A stretch of 64,000 nt of DNA from Paracnuella aquatica (GCF_003332885.2 NZ_QOWJ01000018.1:54940-118939), one strand, 5' to 3'; numbered from the stretch's first letter, positions 54,646 to 63,730 are shown. Program-made: numbers and translations. The notes: a model not told the origin generated them from the letters alone.

Positions 54646-55710
54646 TTATCGCTTGGCTCGTTTGTATTGATCGGGCCATTCTATATCCACGCCCAGGTCT
54701 TTGGCTGCATGCAGCGGAAAATAAGGCTGCCGCAAAAACTCGCGGGCAATGATGATGAGGTCGGCCTGGCCATTTTGCAAAATAGCCTCGGCTTCGCTTG
54801 CCTGTGTGATGATGCCCACCGCGCCGGTGGCAATGCCTGCGCCTTTTTTCACCTGCTCGGCATACGCCACCTGGTACAGCGGTCCCGCCGGGATTTTTGC
54901 CGCAGGCACATTTCCGCCGGTCGAGCAATCGACCAGGTCGACACCCATCTCTTTTAATTTAATTGCCAATTGCACCGAGTCGTCGCCGGTCCATCCGCCT
55001 TCCGTCCAATCGGTTGCGGAAATGCGCACAAAAATGGGCAGGTCTTTAGGCCACACTTCCTGCACGGCGGCTGTTACTTCCAGCACCAGTCGGATACGGT
55101 TTTCAAACGATCCGCCGTATTCATCGGTGCGCTGGTTGGACAGCGGCGAGTAAAATTCGTGCAGCAGGTAGCCATGTGCCGCATGAATTTCCACCACTTT
55201 ATAACCGGCCTGCAAGGCACGCTGCGCAGCTGCTTTAAAATCGGCCACTACTTTTTTGATGCCGGCTGTATCAAGCTCAATGGGTGCAGGAGTGTCATCG
55301 GAAAAAGATAGCGCACTGGGTGCAACGGTTTGCCATGCGCCTTCCTCATGGTTGAGTGAATCGCCACCGAGCCAGGGTGCACGGTGGCTGGCCTTGCGGC
55401 CGGCATGCGCCAGTTGTATGCCCGGCACGGAACCTTGCCCAGTAATAAAGGAAGTGATGCGTTGCAAAAACGGAATGTGCTCGTCGCTCCAGATGCCGAG
55501 GTCGGCAGGTGTAATGCGGCCCTCGGGGCTAACGGCTGTTGCCTCCTGGATGATGAGCGCTGCACCGCCTACGGCGCGGCTGCCGAGGTGCACCAGGTGC
55601 CAGTCGTTGGCAAAGCCATCCTGTGCGGAGTACTGGCACATGGGCGATACAACGAGCCGGTTTTTGAGGGTGATGCTTTTAAAGGTTAAGGGTTGAAATA
55701 GTAATGCCAT
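54646..55710 (-). CDS. Old yellow enzyme, NADPH dehydrogenase YqjM/NamA-like
   Basis: A 354-aa FMN-dependent ene-reductase that reduces activated C=C bonds and detoxifies electrophiles. It has the TIM-barrel order LKNRLVVSPMCQYSAQDGFANDWHLVHLG, with the redox-tuning Cys (residue 25) of the YqjM branch, the His pair in QLAHAGRKAS, EIHAAHGYLLHEFYSPLSNQRTDEYGG, and the FMN phosphate loop IATGAVGII...ADLIIIAREFLRQPYFP. The start MALLFQPLTF is standard. It is paired convergently with the catalase, so the region carries several oxidative-stress genes. Confidence 0.95.
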   Translation of the reverse strand: MALLFQPLTFKSITLKNRLVVSPMCQYSAQDGFANDWHLVHLGSRAVGGAALIIQEATAVSPEGRITPADLGIWSDEHIPFLQRITSFITGQGSVPGIQLAHAGRKASHRAPWLGGDSLNHEEGAWQTVAPSALSFSDDTPAPIELDTAGIKKVVADFKAAAQRALQAGYKVVEIHAAHGYLLHEFYSPLSNQRTDEYGGSFENRIRLVLEVTAAVQEVWPKDLPIFVRISATDWTEGGWTGDDSVQLAIKLKEMGVDLVDCSTGGNVPAAKIPAGPLYQVAYAEQVKKGAGIATGAVGIITQASEAEAILQNGQADLIIIAREFLRQPYFPLHAAKDLGVDIEWPDQYKRAKR

Positions 55711-56164
55711 AATGTGTGCTTCTTCAGGAGCAAAGTTGCTTGCAAATGCCGCTCCATTTGTCAGCGCTGTGTTTGTTTGCTATTGATCTTTTCTATGGCC
55801 TGATAGGCAACAGCCGTTAATGATTTGTTAAGCAAAAAATTTTCACCCAACCCTTTTGCCTCCGCAAGGGGTACTGTTTATAAATGGGAAGACAAAAAGC
55901 AATCATCAATTTTTAATCATGAACAACCAACTGAACGAACACCAACCGAGGGATTGCTAAAGCAGCAGCATCCGGTATTAATGCGCCCCGTTTACTTACT
56001 TCAACAACGCTGCAGGTTGTTTTATTCAACAAGTAATGCAACCGCCCAGCATAAAGCATTTTACCGCCGGATGCCCGGCCTGTACCTTGCCTGACAGCAC
56101 CCAAATGTTCACCTACTTTTTAGTTCATACCACAACCAAACACTAACCAACAAAACCTTTAACG
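55711..56164. other. Intergenic, nothing clear
   Basis: This 454-bp space before the sigma operon lacks repeat words, strong hairpins and a convincing small ORF (an 89-codon frame at 55825 has no protein-like features). The operon promoter must lie here but no clean -7 box was found. Confidence 0.4.
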
Positions 56165-57025
56165 ATGAAATGGATCTCTTACTCATTTTTAATAGCATTC
56201 TTTTCTTCCTGTACGGCCGTAAAAGTTTCGGTGCCGCAACAGTTTAGCAGCAGCGCCACCCGCCTGCCCATCAAAGGACTCAATGGCTGGATGGTGAACC
56301 AGAAACTTTCGTTTGCCCAATACCAAACATCTGCCATCAAACGCGGGTGGGATTTTAGCTCGTCGGTGCAGTACACCCGCTTTGGCATGCGGCCCGAGGA
56401 TTTCCTATTACGCGTCATCAACATCGGTACCGACCGCCAGCTTTTAGCACAGCACAACAAGTTTCAATACACCCTTTCCGATGGCAACAACATCACGGAG
56501 ATTTATGCCACCGAAAAGTTCAATGAAAAAGACTTGGTGTATAAAACAGACCATGCTTTGCTCGGCAACGTATCGGCCACGCAGCGCTACGAGTATGCAT
56601 TTACGGCAGCCATTGTGCCGGTGAGTGCACAAACACCGGAACCCTGGTCGCTGGTGATGACGCACAAGTATGATTCGAAAAAAGACACCATCCGCGGCTT
56701 ATTTTACCAACCACATATAGAGGAAGAAGGCTACGCCACCAACGGCAAAGAAAAAATTATTATAAAACCCCTGCGACTGCAAGATGTAACCACCAAAAGC
56801 GGCAAGCAAACCAAAGTACTGGGCGGCCCCATGCTTACGGGTTATGAACTTAAATGGGACGATGGACTGGTGGCCATTATCGACATCATGGACAACTCAC
56901 TTTGGCTGTACAACGATTTGGAGGCATCAGATAAACTGGTGCTTTCGTCCATTGCTTCGGCCATTTTGCTGAAGCGGATGCAGGACGTAGAAAAAGACCG
57001 TGATAACGTAGCACGCAGCTTTTAA
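56165..57025 (+). CDS. Lipoprotein, hypothetical, first gene of sigma operon
   Basis: A 286-aa protein with MKWISYSFLIAFFSSCTAV as lipoprotein signal. The mature part is beta-rich: PIKGLNGWMVNQKLSFAQYQTSAIKRGWDF, LLAQHNKFQYTLSDGNNITEIYATE, VTQRYEYAFTAAIVPV, MLTGYELKWDDGLVAIIDIMDNSLWLYND. The end is helical with LVLSSIASAILLKRMQDVEKDRD. I do not recognise it. The sigma gene follows after 6 bp, so it is probably part of the same regulatory unit. Confidence 0.72.
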   Translation: MKWISYSFLIAFFSSCTAVKVSVPQQFSSSATRLPIKGLNGWMVNQKLSFAQYQTSAIKRGWDFSSSVQYTRFGMRPEDFLLRVINIGTDRQLLAQHNKFQYTLSDGNNITEIYATEKFNEKDLVYKTDHALLGNVSATQRYEYAFTAAIVPVSAQTPEPWSLVMTHKYDSKKDTIRGLFYQPHIEEEGYATNGKEKIIIKPLRLQDVTTKSGKQTKVLGGPMLTGYELKWDDGLVAIIDIMDNSLWLYNDLEASDKLVLSSIASAILLKRMQDVEKDRDNVARSF

Positions 57026-57031
57026 GCACCC

Positions 57032-57580
57032 ATGCAAACCATAGCAACCGACATACAGGAACTACTTGATGGCTGCCGCGCCAACCGGCGCAGTGCGCAG
57101 GAAGGGCTGTACCGTCAGTTCTATGGCTTTGCTATGACCATTGCGCTGCGCTACAGCCGCGATGAACTGGATGCAGCCGACATCATGAGCCATGCGTTTG
57201 TCAAGATATTTAAAAGCATCCACACCTTTGATCCCGAAAAAGGTTCGCTGCATGCATGGATCAAACGCATTGTGGTAAACGAAGGTTTGGACCACATAAA
57301 AACACGCAGCCGGTTTAGCGAAGAGGTGGAATTGGAATCGGTGGCGCAGCCTGCGTATATCAACAACGCGGCGTTGGAACAAATGGGTGCCGAAGAGATC
57401 ATGAACCTGATCAAACGACTGCCGCCGGCAACGCATGCCGTGTTTGTGCTGTATGCGGTGGAAGGCTACAACCACCGCGAAATTGCCGAGCGGCTCCACA
57501 TCAGCGAGGGCACATCGAAATGGCACCTGAGCGAAGCCCGCAAAACCCTGCAACAGCAACTACAGCATTTGAATAATTGA
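57032..57580 (+). CDS. ECF-type RNA polymerase sigma factor
   Basis: A 182-aa sigma-70-family factor with sigma2 and sigma4 only. Sigma2: YRQFYGFAMTIALRYSRDELDAADIMSHAFVKIFKSIHTFDPEKGSLHAWIKRIVVNEGLDH. Sigma4: LPPATHAVFVLYAVEGYNHREIAERLHISEGTSKWHLSEARKTL. It probably directs transcription in response to an envelope signal held back by the next gene. Its stop overlaps the anti-sigma start (TGATG). Confidence 0.95.
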   Translation: MQTIATDIQELLDGCRANRRSAQEGLYRQFYGFAMTIALRYSRDELDAADIMSHAFVKIFKSIHTFDPEKGSLHAWIKRIVVNEGLDHIKTRSRFSEEVELESVAQPAYINNAALEQMGAEEIMNLIKRLPPATHAVFVLYAVEGYNHREIAERLHISEGTSKWHLSEARKTLQQQLQHLNN

Positions 57581-58197
57581 TGCATCCAAAAGAACGATAC
57601 GAGGAAATCATCACCGGCAAACTTACCGCACTGCCGCTGCCCGATATGGCCGATGCCATCTGGCTGCGGATTGAGCGGCAGTTGGATATTGACCTGCCAT
57701 CGGACGAAGGCGGAAATATGCCCGAACCACCATCGCCATGGAGCGGCGGCGGGCTTGCCGTTGGTGCAGGTTTGCTGGCCGTTGTAGGTGCGCTGATCGC
57801 TTTTTTGTATCTCCAACCCGTTTCCAACAAAATAACCAACAACACTCCTGCAAATACTCCTGCCAACATCCAGGTAGCAACGCCAACAATTAATAATGAT
57901 ATTCCTTCCAATCAAAGCGCATTGATGAAACCCGTAAATGGCCCACCCGCAGCTAACACAGGCAAGCCGCAAACGGCGGCACCCGAAACTGCAATTGCAG
58001 ATGTGACCATTGCGCCAACACCAAATGGCGACAGCAGTTTTACGCCTGCTGAAAACCTCACGGCGCAAGCGACCACAAATGTGCCCGCAGCGCTGCCCGA
58101 AGTAAAGCAAGACACGGTGCCTAAAAAGCGCCGCGGCCTGCAAAACATCAGCGATAAGGATTACCGTATTGTGCCGAAAAACGGGGACGCGCCATAG
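57580..58197 (+). CDS. Probable anti-sigma factor, single-pass
   Basis: A 205-aa protein directly overlapping the sigma gene. A short acidic N-terminal cytoplasmic part (MHPKERYEEIITGKLTALPLP) precedes one membrane segment (GGGLAVGAGLLAVVGALIAFLYLQP), then a long Pro/Ala/Asn/Thr-rich periplasmic tail ending QNISDKDYRIVPKNG. The cytoplasmic part lacks the HxxxCxxC zinc motif of ZAS anti-sigma factors, so it is a non-zinc type. Role inferred from position and topology. Confidence 0.82.
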   Translation: MHPKERYEEIITGKLTALPLPDMADAIWLRIERQLDIDLPSDEGGNMPEPPSPWSGGGLAVGAGLLAVVGALIAFLYLQPVSNKITNNTPANTPANIQVATPTINNDIPSNQSALMKPVNGPPAANTGKPQTAAPETAIADVTIAPTPNGDSSFTPAENLTAQATTNVPAALPEVKQDTVPKKRRGLQNISDKDYRIVPKNGDAP

Positions 58198-58274
58198 GCG
58201 GGTTTTTCATTTCCTGTCAAAAATCAGGACGCAGGCATGCGGGCAATGGCGTACCTTTTACTAAACTTTTTGCT

Positions 58275-58508
58275 ATGCCACAAAGCCGCAAACGGCCGGG
58301 CCATCAATATCAAAAGCCTGCCGATATTCCGTCTTCGCAACGCACTACGGGCCACCTTTTGTTATCGCTGCTGTTTGCTGCATTTGGCCTGCTCATGGCC
58401 TGGTTTGCCACAGGCAACAACATCGTTGTGCTGATTTTGGGCGCTGTTGCCGGCGGCATACTGGGCTGGATGCTGGGCCGGAAAATGGAACGCGACAGCA
58501 AAGCATAA
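58275..58508 (+). CDS. Small membrane protein, 77 aa
   Basis: N-terminal basic stretch MPQSRKRPGHQYQKPADIP, then two hydrophobic segments (LLLSLLFAAFGLLMAWFA and VVLILGAVAGGILGWMLG) and a short charged tail. The pattern, basic RKRPGHQYQKPADIPSSQR followed by two membrane helices with glycine zippers, looks like a conserved small membrane protein of this lineage (memory, not a search). Function unknown. Confidence 0.65.
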   Translation: MPQSRKRPGHQYQKPADIPSSQRTTGHLLLSLLFAAFGLLMAWFATGNNIVVLILGAVAGGILGWMLGRKMERDSKA

Positions 58509-58539
58509 GGGGAGCATTGCATTCTTTTTAGAGCAGCAG

Positions 58540-58959
58540 TTACTTTTCCTTTTTGCCCCAGTTGTCCTGCATTTTGTTGTAAGATTTTTTTGATACCGAT
58601 GATTTTTTTGCGGGCTTCGAATCGCCTTTTTTCTTGTGGGCATTGATGTTGTTCACCAGCGAATTTTTTACGCCCAGTTTGTTCTTGCTGCCGCCCGATG
58701 ATTTTTTTGATGCAGCTTTCTTTGTAGCCGTTTTTTTGGCGGTTGCTTTTTTTGGCGCGGTGCGCTTTGATGCAGCTTTTTTAGTCGCTGTTCTTTTTGT
58801 AGCGGTACGCTTTGTAGCAGTCTTTTTTGTGGCGGTCTTTTTCGTTGCCGACTTTTTCGCCGCCGATTTCTTCGTTGCTCCTTTCTTTGTTGCGGTGCGT
58901 TTTGTTGCGGCTTTTTTTGCAGTGCTTTTTTTAGCGGCTGCTCGTTTTGTTGTTGCCAT
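58540..58959 (-). CDS. Histone-H1-like Lys/Ala-rich repeat protein
   Basis: A 139-aa, extremely basic protein made of about 15 degenerate KKxATKKTA / KKSAAKK pentads from residue 4 to about 90, then a Ser/Gly/Lys tail with KNKLGVKNSLVNNINAHKKKG and a closing SYNKMQDNWGKKEK. The pattern matches bacterial histone-H1-like (AlgP/Hc1-type) DNA-binding tails that compact DNA. The repeats are low-complexity but the C-terminal NNINAHKKKGD and SYNKMQDNWG parts are not, which argues for a real gene. Start MATTKRAAAKK is normal. Confidence 0.85.
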   Translation of the reverse strand: MATTKRAAAKKSTAKKAATKRTATKKGATKKSAAKKSATKKTATKKTATKRTATKRTATKKAASKRTAPKKATAKKTATKKAASKKSSGGSKNKLGVKNSLVNNINAHKKKGDSKPAKKSSVSKKSYNKMQDNWGKKEK

Positions 58960-59105
58960 GGTTTATTTTAATCATACCTGTTGCAATGCCCATGCCCGCT
59001 GCATTTTGTTTAATAAAAAAACGGTTAACCATCCATCGCTCAAACAGGTTCTACAATCCATGCAGTGATGGTATCCTCTTTGCATGCCATGCAGTTTATT
59101 TGCAT

Positions 59106-60008
59106 ATGAAATTTGGTGCGGTTCCCATACAGCAACTCCCCTCCGTTGATTTTACCTTGCCCCCAGACCCGCCGTTCAATGATGAAGTATTGCACGGTAA
59201 AAGGGTAAAACATCCCGCGGTGTATGTTGGTGCCGGCACCTGGGGCGATGCCAGTTGGGTGGGCAATGTGTATCCGCCCAAAACGCCAGTCAAAGCATTT
59301 CGCAATGTGTACCCGCAATACTTTAATGCTGCCGAACTCAATGCCACGCATTACAACATTTACTCGCCGGAAATCATTGCGCAGTGGGCCGCTGCAGCCA
59401 AAGACCGCAACTTTAAATACTGTCCCAAGTTTCCGCAAAGCATTTCGCACTATAGCAATTTTGAAAACACTGCTGCCGAAACAGCAGCTTTCTTGGAAAG
59501 CATTGAAGCATTTGGGCCGCACCTCGGGCCCTTGTTTTTACAAACCAGCGAAAGCTTTCCGCTGGCTTCCCGCCATTCATTGTTTAAATACCTGGCCACC
59601 CTGCCGCAAAAGCATACTTATTTTTTAGAAGTGCGCCACCCGCAGTGGTACGAAAGCAGCGAAGCGGTGCTTACCTGGATGCAGGTGCTACGCCAGCTGG
59701 ATATTGGCGCCGTAATAACGGACACGCCTGGCCGCCGCGATGCGGTGCACATGCACCTGCCGCTGCCCAAGCTGTTCCTGCGTTTTGTTTGTAACGAAAC
59801 ACACCCTACTTCTTTCCAGCGCATTGATGCATGGGTTGGGCGCATTGCTCAATGGATTGATGCAGGTTTGCAGGAAGCATATATCTTTTTGCACCCGGGC
59901 AGTGATGGTGCAGTGCCGGAGCTGGCAACGTATTGGATTGAACAACTCAATGAACACTGTGGGTTGCAATTGCAGCCCCCACTGCCCAAACAAACCAGGC
60001 TTTTTTAA
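59106..60008 (+). CDS. DUF72 family protein, YecE-like
   Basis: A 300-aa TIM-barrel-like protein. AVYVGAGTWGDASWVGNVYPPKTPVKAFRNVYPQYFNAAELNATHYNIYSPEIIAQWAAAAKDRNFKYCPKFPQSISH is the DUF72 core (Y-P-x..F..VE.N.TFY..P and K.P). Later blocks GPLFLQTSESFPL, YFLEVRHPQWYES and LRFVCNETHPTSFQRIDAW fit the family. YecE/DUF72 has no proven activity. The start MKFGAVPIQQL is chosen because the longer upstream frame runs into intergenic sequence. Confidence 0.85.
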   Translation: MKFGAVPIQQLPSVDFTLPPDPPFNDEVLHGKRVKHPAVYVGAGTWGDASWVGNVYPPKTPVKAFRNVYPQYFNAAELNATHYNIYSPEIIAQWAAAAKDRNFKYCPKFPQSISHYSNFENTAAETAAFLESIEAFGPHLGPLFLQTSESFPLASRHSLFKYLATLPQKHTYFLEVRHPQWYESSEAVLTWMQVLRQLDIGAVITDTPGRRDAVHMHLPLPKLFLRFVCNETHPTSFQRIDAWVGRIAQWIDAGLQEAYIFLHPGSDGAVPELATYWIEQLNEHCGLQLQPPLPKQTRLF

Positions 60009-60095
60009 AAACAATTACTCCTGCAAATAACCAAGCGCAGTTTGCCGCAATTTGCTGTGGCATAACAATTTGATGCTTGCCATAAAGCATCGGAT

Positions 60096-60779
60096 ATGGA
60101 ATGGGAAAAGCTTTTGCTGGGCGAAGAAGACTGGAGTTTCCTGGGCGAAGCCGCTTTTCGCACCTGCATCATGTTTCTGGTGATCCTTACTAGCCTGCGG
60201 CTTTTGGGAAAAAGGGGCATCAAGCAGCTTTCCGTGTTTGAGTTGGGCGTGATCATCGGGCTAGGCTCTGCGGCCGGCGACCCGATGTTTTACAAAGACG
60301 TAGGACTGCTGCCGGGCATCTTGGTTTTTTCCATTGTAGTAGGCTTGTACCGGCTCATTACCTTTCTCATTAGCCGCAGCCAACGCTTTGAACACCTGGT
60401 GGAAGGCAAGGCCACTTATATTATCCGCGATGGCGTTTTTATTTTAAAAAACCTGGAGCGGGAACCCATTGCCACCGATGAATTATTTACCGAGTTGCGG
60501 CAACAATCCATCTTGCACCTGGGCCAGATTGAGCTGGCGATATTGGAAAACAACGGCGAGATCAGCGTGTATTTTTATCCCGACGATGAAATAAAATATG
60601 GCCTGCCGATACTGCCCGAATTGCCGGAGTTTAAGAGCGGGCAAATTGACCAGGGCGGCCATTATGCCTGCACACATTGCGGCTCGGTGCAGGAGTTGAT
60701 GGCCGCACACCAGCAAGGGTGCACACAATGCGGCAAAGACAAGTGGCGTGCAGCATCCAACAGAAAACGCAATCGTTAA
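60096..60779 (+). CDS. DUF421 (YetF-like) membrane protein with zinc ribbon
   Basis: A 227-aa protein. An N-terminal hydrophobic core (FRTCIMFLVILTSLRLLGKRGIKQLSVFELGVIIGLGSAAGDPMFY) with the DUF421 phrase 'LSVFELGVIIGLGSAAGDPM' is followed by GLYRLITFLISRSQRFEHLVEGKATYIIRDGVFI and a soluble LGQIELAILENNGEISVYF. Extra is a C-terminal zinc ribbon, CTHCGSVQELMAAHQQGCTQCG (two CxxC pairs), which I do not know as part of the standard domain. DUF421 function is unknown. Confidence 0.88.
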   Translation: MEWEKLLLGEEDWSFLGEAAFRTCIMFLVILTSLRLLGKRGIKQLSVFELGVIIGLGSAAGDPMFYKDVGLLPGILVFSIVVGLYRLITFLISRSQRFEHLVEGKATYIIRDGVFILKNLEREPIATDELFTELRQQSILHLGQIELAILENNGEISVYFYPDDEIKYGLPILPELPEFKSGQIDQGGHYACTHCGSVQELMAAHQQGCTQCGKDKWRAASNRKRNR

Positions 60780-60840
60780 GTACTGCTTAACATTTGGCAA
60801 AACAGCCGTTTGCTTACCTTTAAGAAAATCATCTGGCGCC

Positions 60841-62598
60841 ATGTGGAGGATTGCAGTTTCGCTTGTTTTTATTTGTTGCTCCATCACCGTTGCTGCGCAG
60901 CAAAAAACTTATTGCAACCCAATCAACATCGACTACGGTTACACGCCCATTCCCAACTTTTCGGAATGGGGCCGGCACCGCGCTACCGCCGACCCGGTGA
61001 TCGTTCGGTTCAAAGGCGATTACTATCTTTTTTCAACCAACCAGTGGGGTTATTGGTGGAGCCCCGACATGGTGAACTGGAACTATATTCAAAAGTTTTT
61101 CCTGAAACCGCAGCACAAGGTCTATGATGAATTGTGCGCCCCTGCCGTGTGGGTGATGGGCGATTCGCTGTGTGTGTTTGGCTCTACTTACACTTCCGAT
61201 TTTCCTATTTGGGTAAGCACCGATCCAAAGAACAACCAATGGACCGAGGCAGTTGATTCGTTTAAAATCGGCGGTTGGGACCCGGCATTTTTCGTGGACG
61301 ATGACCAGCGCCTGTATATGTACAATGGCAGCAGCAACCGCTATCCTATGTACGGAATTGAAGTAGCCCGCAGTACGCTGGAACCCATTGGCACCCGCAA
61401 AGAAATGTACCTGCTGGAGCCCTGGCGCTACGGCTGGCAGCGCTTTGGCGAATACATGGACGATATTTTTTTAGACCCATTTATGGAAGGTGCCTGGATG
61501 ACCAAACACAATGGAAAATACTACCTGCAATACGGTGCACCGGGCACCGAATTTAGCGGCTACGCCGATGGTGTAGTGGTGGGCGATGGCCCGTTGGGAC
61601 CGTTTACGCCGCAATCGATGCCTTTTAGTTTCAAGCCCGGAGGCTTTGCACGGGGTGCTGGGCATGGTGCTACGTTCCAGGATGGCTGGAACAATTACTG
61701 GCACACATCCACCATCGTTATTTCTACTAAAAACAATTTTGAACGCCGCATTGGCATCTGGCCAACGGGCTTTGATAAAGAAGGCGTGATGTTCGCCAAT
61801 ACTGCGTTTGGCGATTACCCGCATTTCCTTCCCACCGGTAAAAAAGACGATGATTACAACCCGATGGGTGATGGCGGCTTTACCGGTTGGATGCTCCTGA
61901 ATTACAACAAACCGGTGCAGGTTTCCTCCACGCTGGGCGGCTTTGCAGCCAACTATGCCGTGGATGAAAACATCAAAACATATTGGAGTGCAGCATCGGG
62001 TAAAGGGAGCGAATGGTTTCAAACCGACCTCGGTGCATTGAGCACGGTGCATGCGGTGCAGATCAATTATGCCGACCAGGATGTGGATTCTGTTTTTTTA
62101 GGCAAACGTGCCGGAAGCTATCACCAATATCGCGTGTTGCATTCAAGGGATGGAAAAAAATGGAGTGTGCTGATTGATAAAAGTGCCAACAAAACCGATG
62201 TGCCGCACGACTATGTGGAGTTGCAAACGCCGGTGCAAACCCGGTATTTAAAGATGGAAAATGCGCACATGCCTACCGGCAAATTTGCGCTCAGCGGGTT
62301 CCGTGTGTTTGGCAAAGGAGCGGGCAAAGTGCCCGAAGCAGTGAAAGGTTTTGTAGTGCTGCGCACCGAAAAAGACAAACGCAGTGCATGGCTAAAATGG
62401 CGGCCATCGTCTGATGCTTATGCTTATAATATTTACATGGGGATTGCACCGGATAAGTTGTACAACAACGTAATGGTGTATGGCGCCAACGAATATTATT
62501 TCAAAGGCATGGATAACAAAATGACCTATTATTATAGCATCGAAGCGATGAATGAAAACGGGGTTTCGGAACGTAGCCCGGTAATGAAAGTGGAGTAA
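60841..62598 (+). CDS. Exported GH43-like glycoside hydrolase with discoidin-like domain
   Basis: A 585-aa protein with signal peptide MWRIAVSLVFICCSITVAAQ. The five-bladed propeller of GH43 is seen with ATADPVIVRFKGDYYLFST (first Asp), GGWDPAFFVDDDQRLYMYNG (second Asp) and GAWMTKHNGKYYLQYG (catalytic Glu region). After about residue 350 an F5/8C-type (CBM32-like) discoidin domain follows, NYAVDENIKTYWSAAS then KGSEWFQTDLGALSTVHAVQ, and a fibronectin-III-like end, WLKWRPSSDAYAYNIYMG. The target is probably a plant or exo-polysaccharide but not assignable. No SusC/SusD pair is adjacent. Confidence 0.9.
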   Translation: MWRIAVSLVFICCSITVAAQQKTYCNPINIDYGYTPIPNFSEWGRHRATADPVIVRFKGDYYLFSTNQWGYWWSPDMVNWNYIQKFFLKPQHKVYDELCAPAVWVMGDSLCVFGSTYTSDFPIWVSTDPKNNQWTEAVDSFKIGGWDPAFFVDDDQRLYMYNGSSNRYPMYGIEVARSTLEPIGTRKEMYLLEPWRYGWQRFGEYMDDIFLDPFMEGAWMTKHNGKYYLQYGAPGTEFSGYADGVVVGDGPLGPFTPQSMPFSFKPGGFARGAGHGATFQDGWNNYWHTSTIVISTKNNFERRIGIWPTGFDKEGVMFANTAFGDYPHFLPTGKKDDDYNPMGDGGFTGWMLLNYNKPVQVSSTLGGFAANYAVDENIKTYWSAASGKGSEWFQTDLGALSTVHAVQINYADQDVDSVFLGKRAGSYHQYRVLHSRDGKKWSVLIDKSANKTDVPHDYVELQTPVQTRYLKMENAHMPTGKFALSGFRVFGKGAGKVPEAVKGFVVLRTEKDKRSAWLKWRPSSDAYAYNIYMGIAPDKLYNNVMVYGANEYYFKGMDNKMTYYYSIEAMNENGVSERSPVMKVE

Positions 62599-62638
62599 CG
62601 CGTTTTTGCAAACTTAAATTCAACCAACACTAACAATT

Positions 62639-63730
62639 ATGCTTTCTACACATAATGCCCGCATCAAAAGCATCGCACTGGCATTTGCTGCATTGATTGC
62701 GGCTGGTGCAAACGCTCAGCAAAACGATACGCTTGTAAAATTCCTCGACGCAAAGTTTGAGCCCACAACACTCAAGAAGATGGTGTACAAAGGGCAAGTA
62801 TATAAACAACAAGAACGCTATGCTATGGTGGTCACGCTGCCATCGGGAACGCCGGTGTATACCGCTCAATTTAAAGATGCCAGGACTTCGGTGCTGCATG
62901 GCGATTATGTGCGCTATTATAGCAATGGCCGCAAGCAGTCGATGGCCACTTTTGTAAATGGCAAAACCGAGGGCCCGTGGATATGGTGGTACGAGAACGG
63001 GCAGGTAATGGATTCGGGGATGGCTCGGAATGGCATTAAAGATGGCAGTTGGTATAACTGGTATCCAAACGGGCAAATGAAGATCCAGCTTACTTATGCA
63101 CCTGCAACGGAAGTGCAAGGAGTGATGACTACAGCAGCTACAAACTACGCGGCGGTATTTCATGGGCCATACAAATCGTGGTACGAAGACGGGATGCAGG
63201 AAAGCGAAGGGAATTTTGCAAACAATAAACGGGTAGGCAGTTGGCGTTGGTTTCACCAGAACGGGAAAGTGTCGACCATTGAAGAGTACAACGAAGCAGG
63301 CAAAGTAACCGCCATGCAATGTTTTGATACCATCGGTGCCAGCCAGGGCGATTATTGCAGTCTGAACAGGCCTGCTTTCATTAAAGGCCACGGCGACTTC
63401 CGAAGCTACATGACCGAAAATTTTCGCTGGCCCAAGGCCGTATCGGCGCAAAAGAAAAAAGGTTCTGTTTCCATTTCTTTTATTGTATCGACAGACGGAA
63501 GGATGACGGATGTAAATGTCAGGGGTACTACAAAGTTGCTGGAGGATGCGGTTAAATACTTCCTGTATCAGATACCACTTTGGGAGCCGGCCATTTCGCA
63601 CAACCGCGTAGTAGCGTTCGAGGAAAATATTGAAGTGATCTATGAAGGCAAACCCAAATTTACGATGGAGCGTCAGGAGTTCCCGGAAATGTGGCGGCCG
63701 GATTATATAAGAGAAGCGATGTGGGAGTAA
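62639..63730 (+). CDS. MORN-repeat protein with TonB C-terminal domain
   Basis: A 363-aa protein with signal peptide ending AAGANAQQ. Residues about 80-230 hold MORN-like repeats (GDYVRYYSNGRKQSMATFVNGKTEGPWIWWYENGQ, DGSWYNWYPNGQMK, GPYKSWYEDGMQESEGNFANNKRVGSWRWFHQNGK). Residues about 255-340 are a TonB C-terminal domain: VSISFIVSTDGRMTDVNVRGTTKLLEDAVKYFLYQIPLWEPA, with the typical V-F-V-x-x-D-G and P-x-x-P-x spacing. Such YwqK/TonB fusions are common in Bacteroidota and may join envelope sensing to energy transduction. Lies directly after the GH43 gene. Confidence 0.88.
   Translation: MLSTHNARIKSIALAFAALIAAGANAQQNDTLVKFLDAKFEPTTLKKMVYKGQVYKQQERYAMVVTLPSGTPVYTAQFKDARTSVLHGDYVRYYSNGRKQSMATFVNGKTEGPWIWWYENGQVMDSGMARNGIKDGSWYNWYPNGQMKIQLTYAPATEVQGVMTTAATNYAAVFHGPYKSWYEDGMQESEGNFANNKRVGSWRWFHQNGKVSTIEEYNEAGKVTAMQCFDTIGASQGDYCSLNRPAFIKGHGDFRSYMTENFRWPKAVSAQKKKGSVSISFIVSTDGRMTDVNVRGTTKLLEDAVKYFLYQIPLWEPAISHNRVVAFEENIEVIYEGKPKFTMERQEFPEMWRPDYIREAMWE

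Noticed and set aside
55825-56094. 89-codon frame before the sigma operon
   Set aside because: Mixed composition without domain or signal; probably chance.
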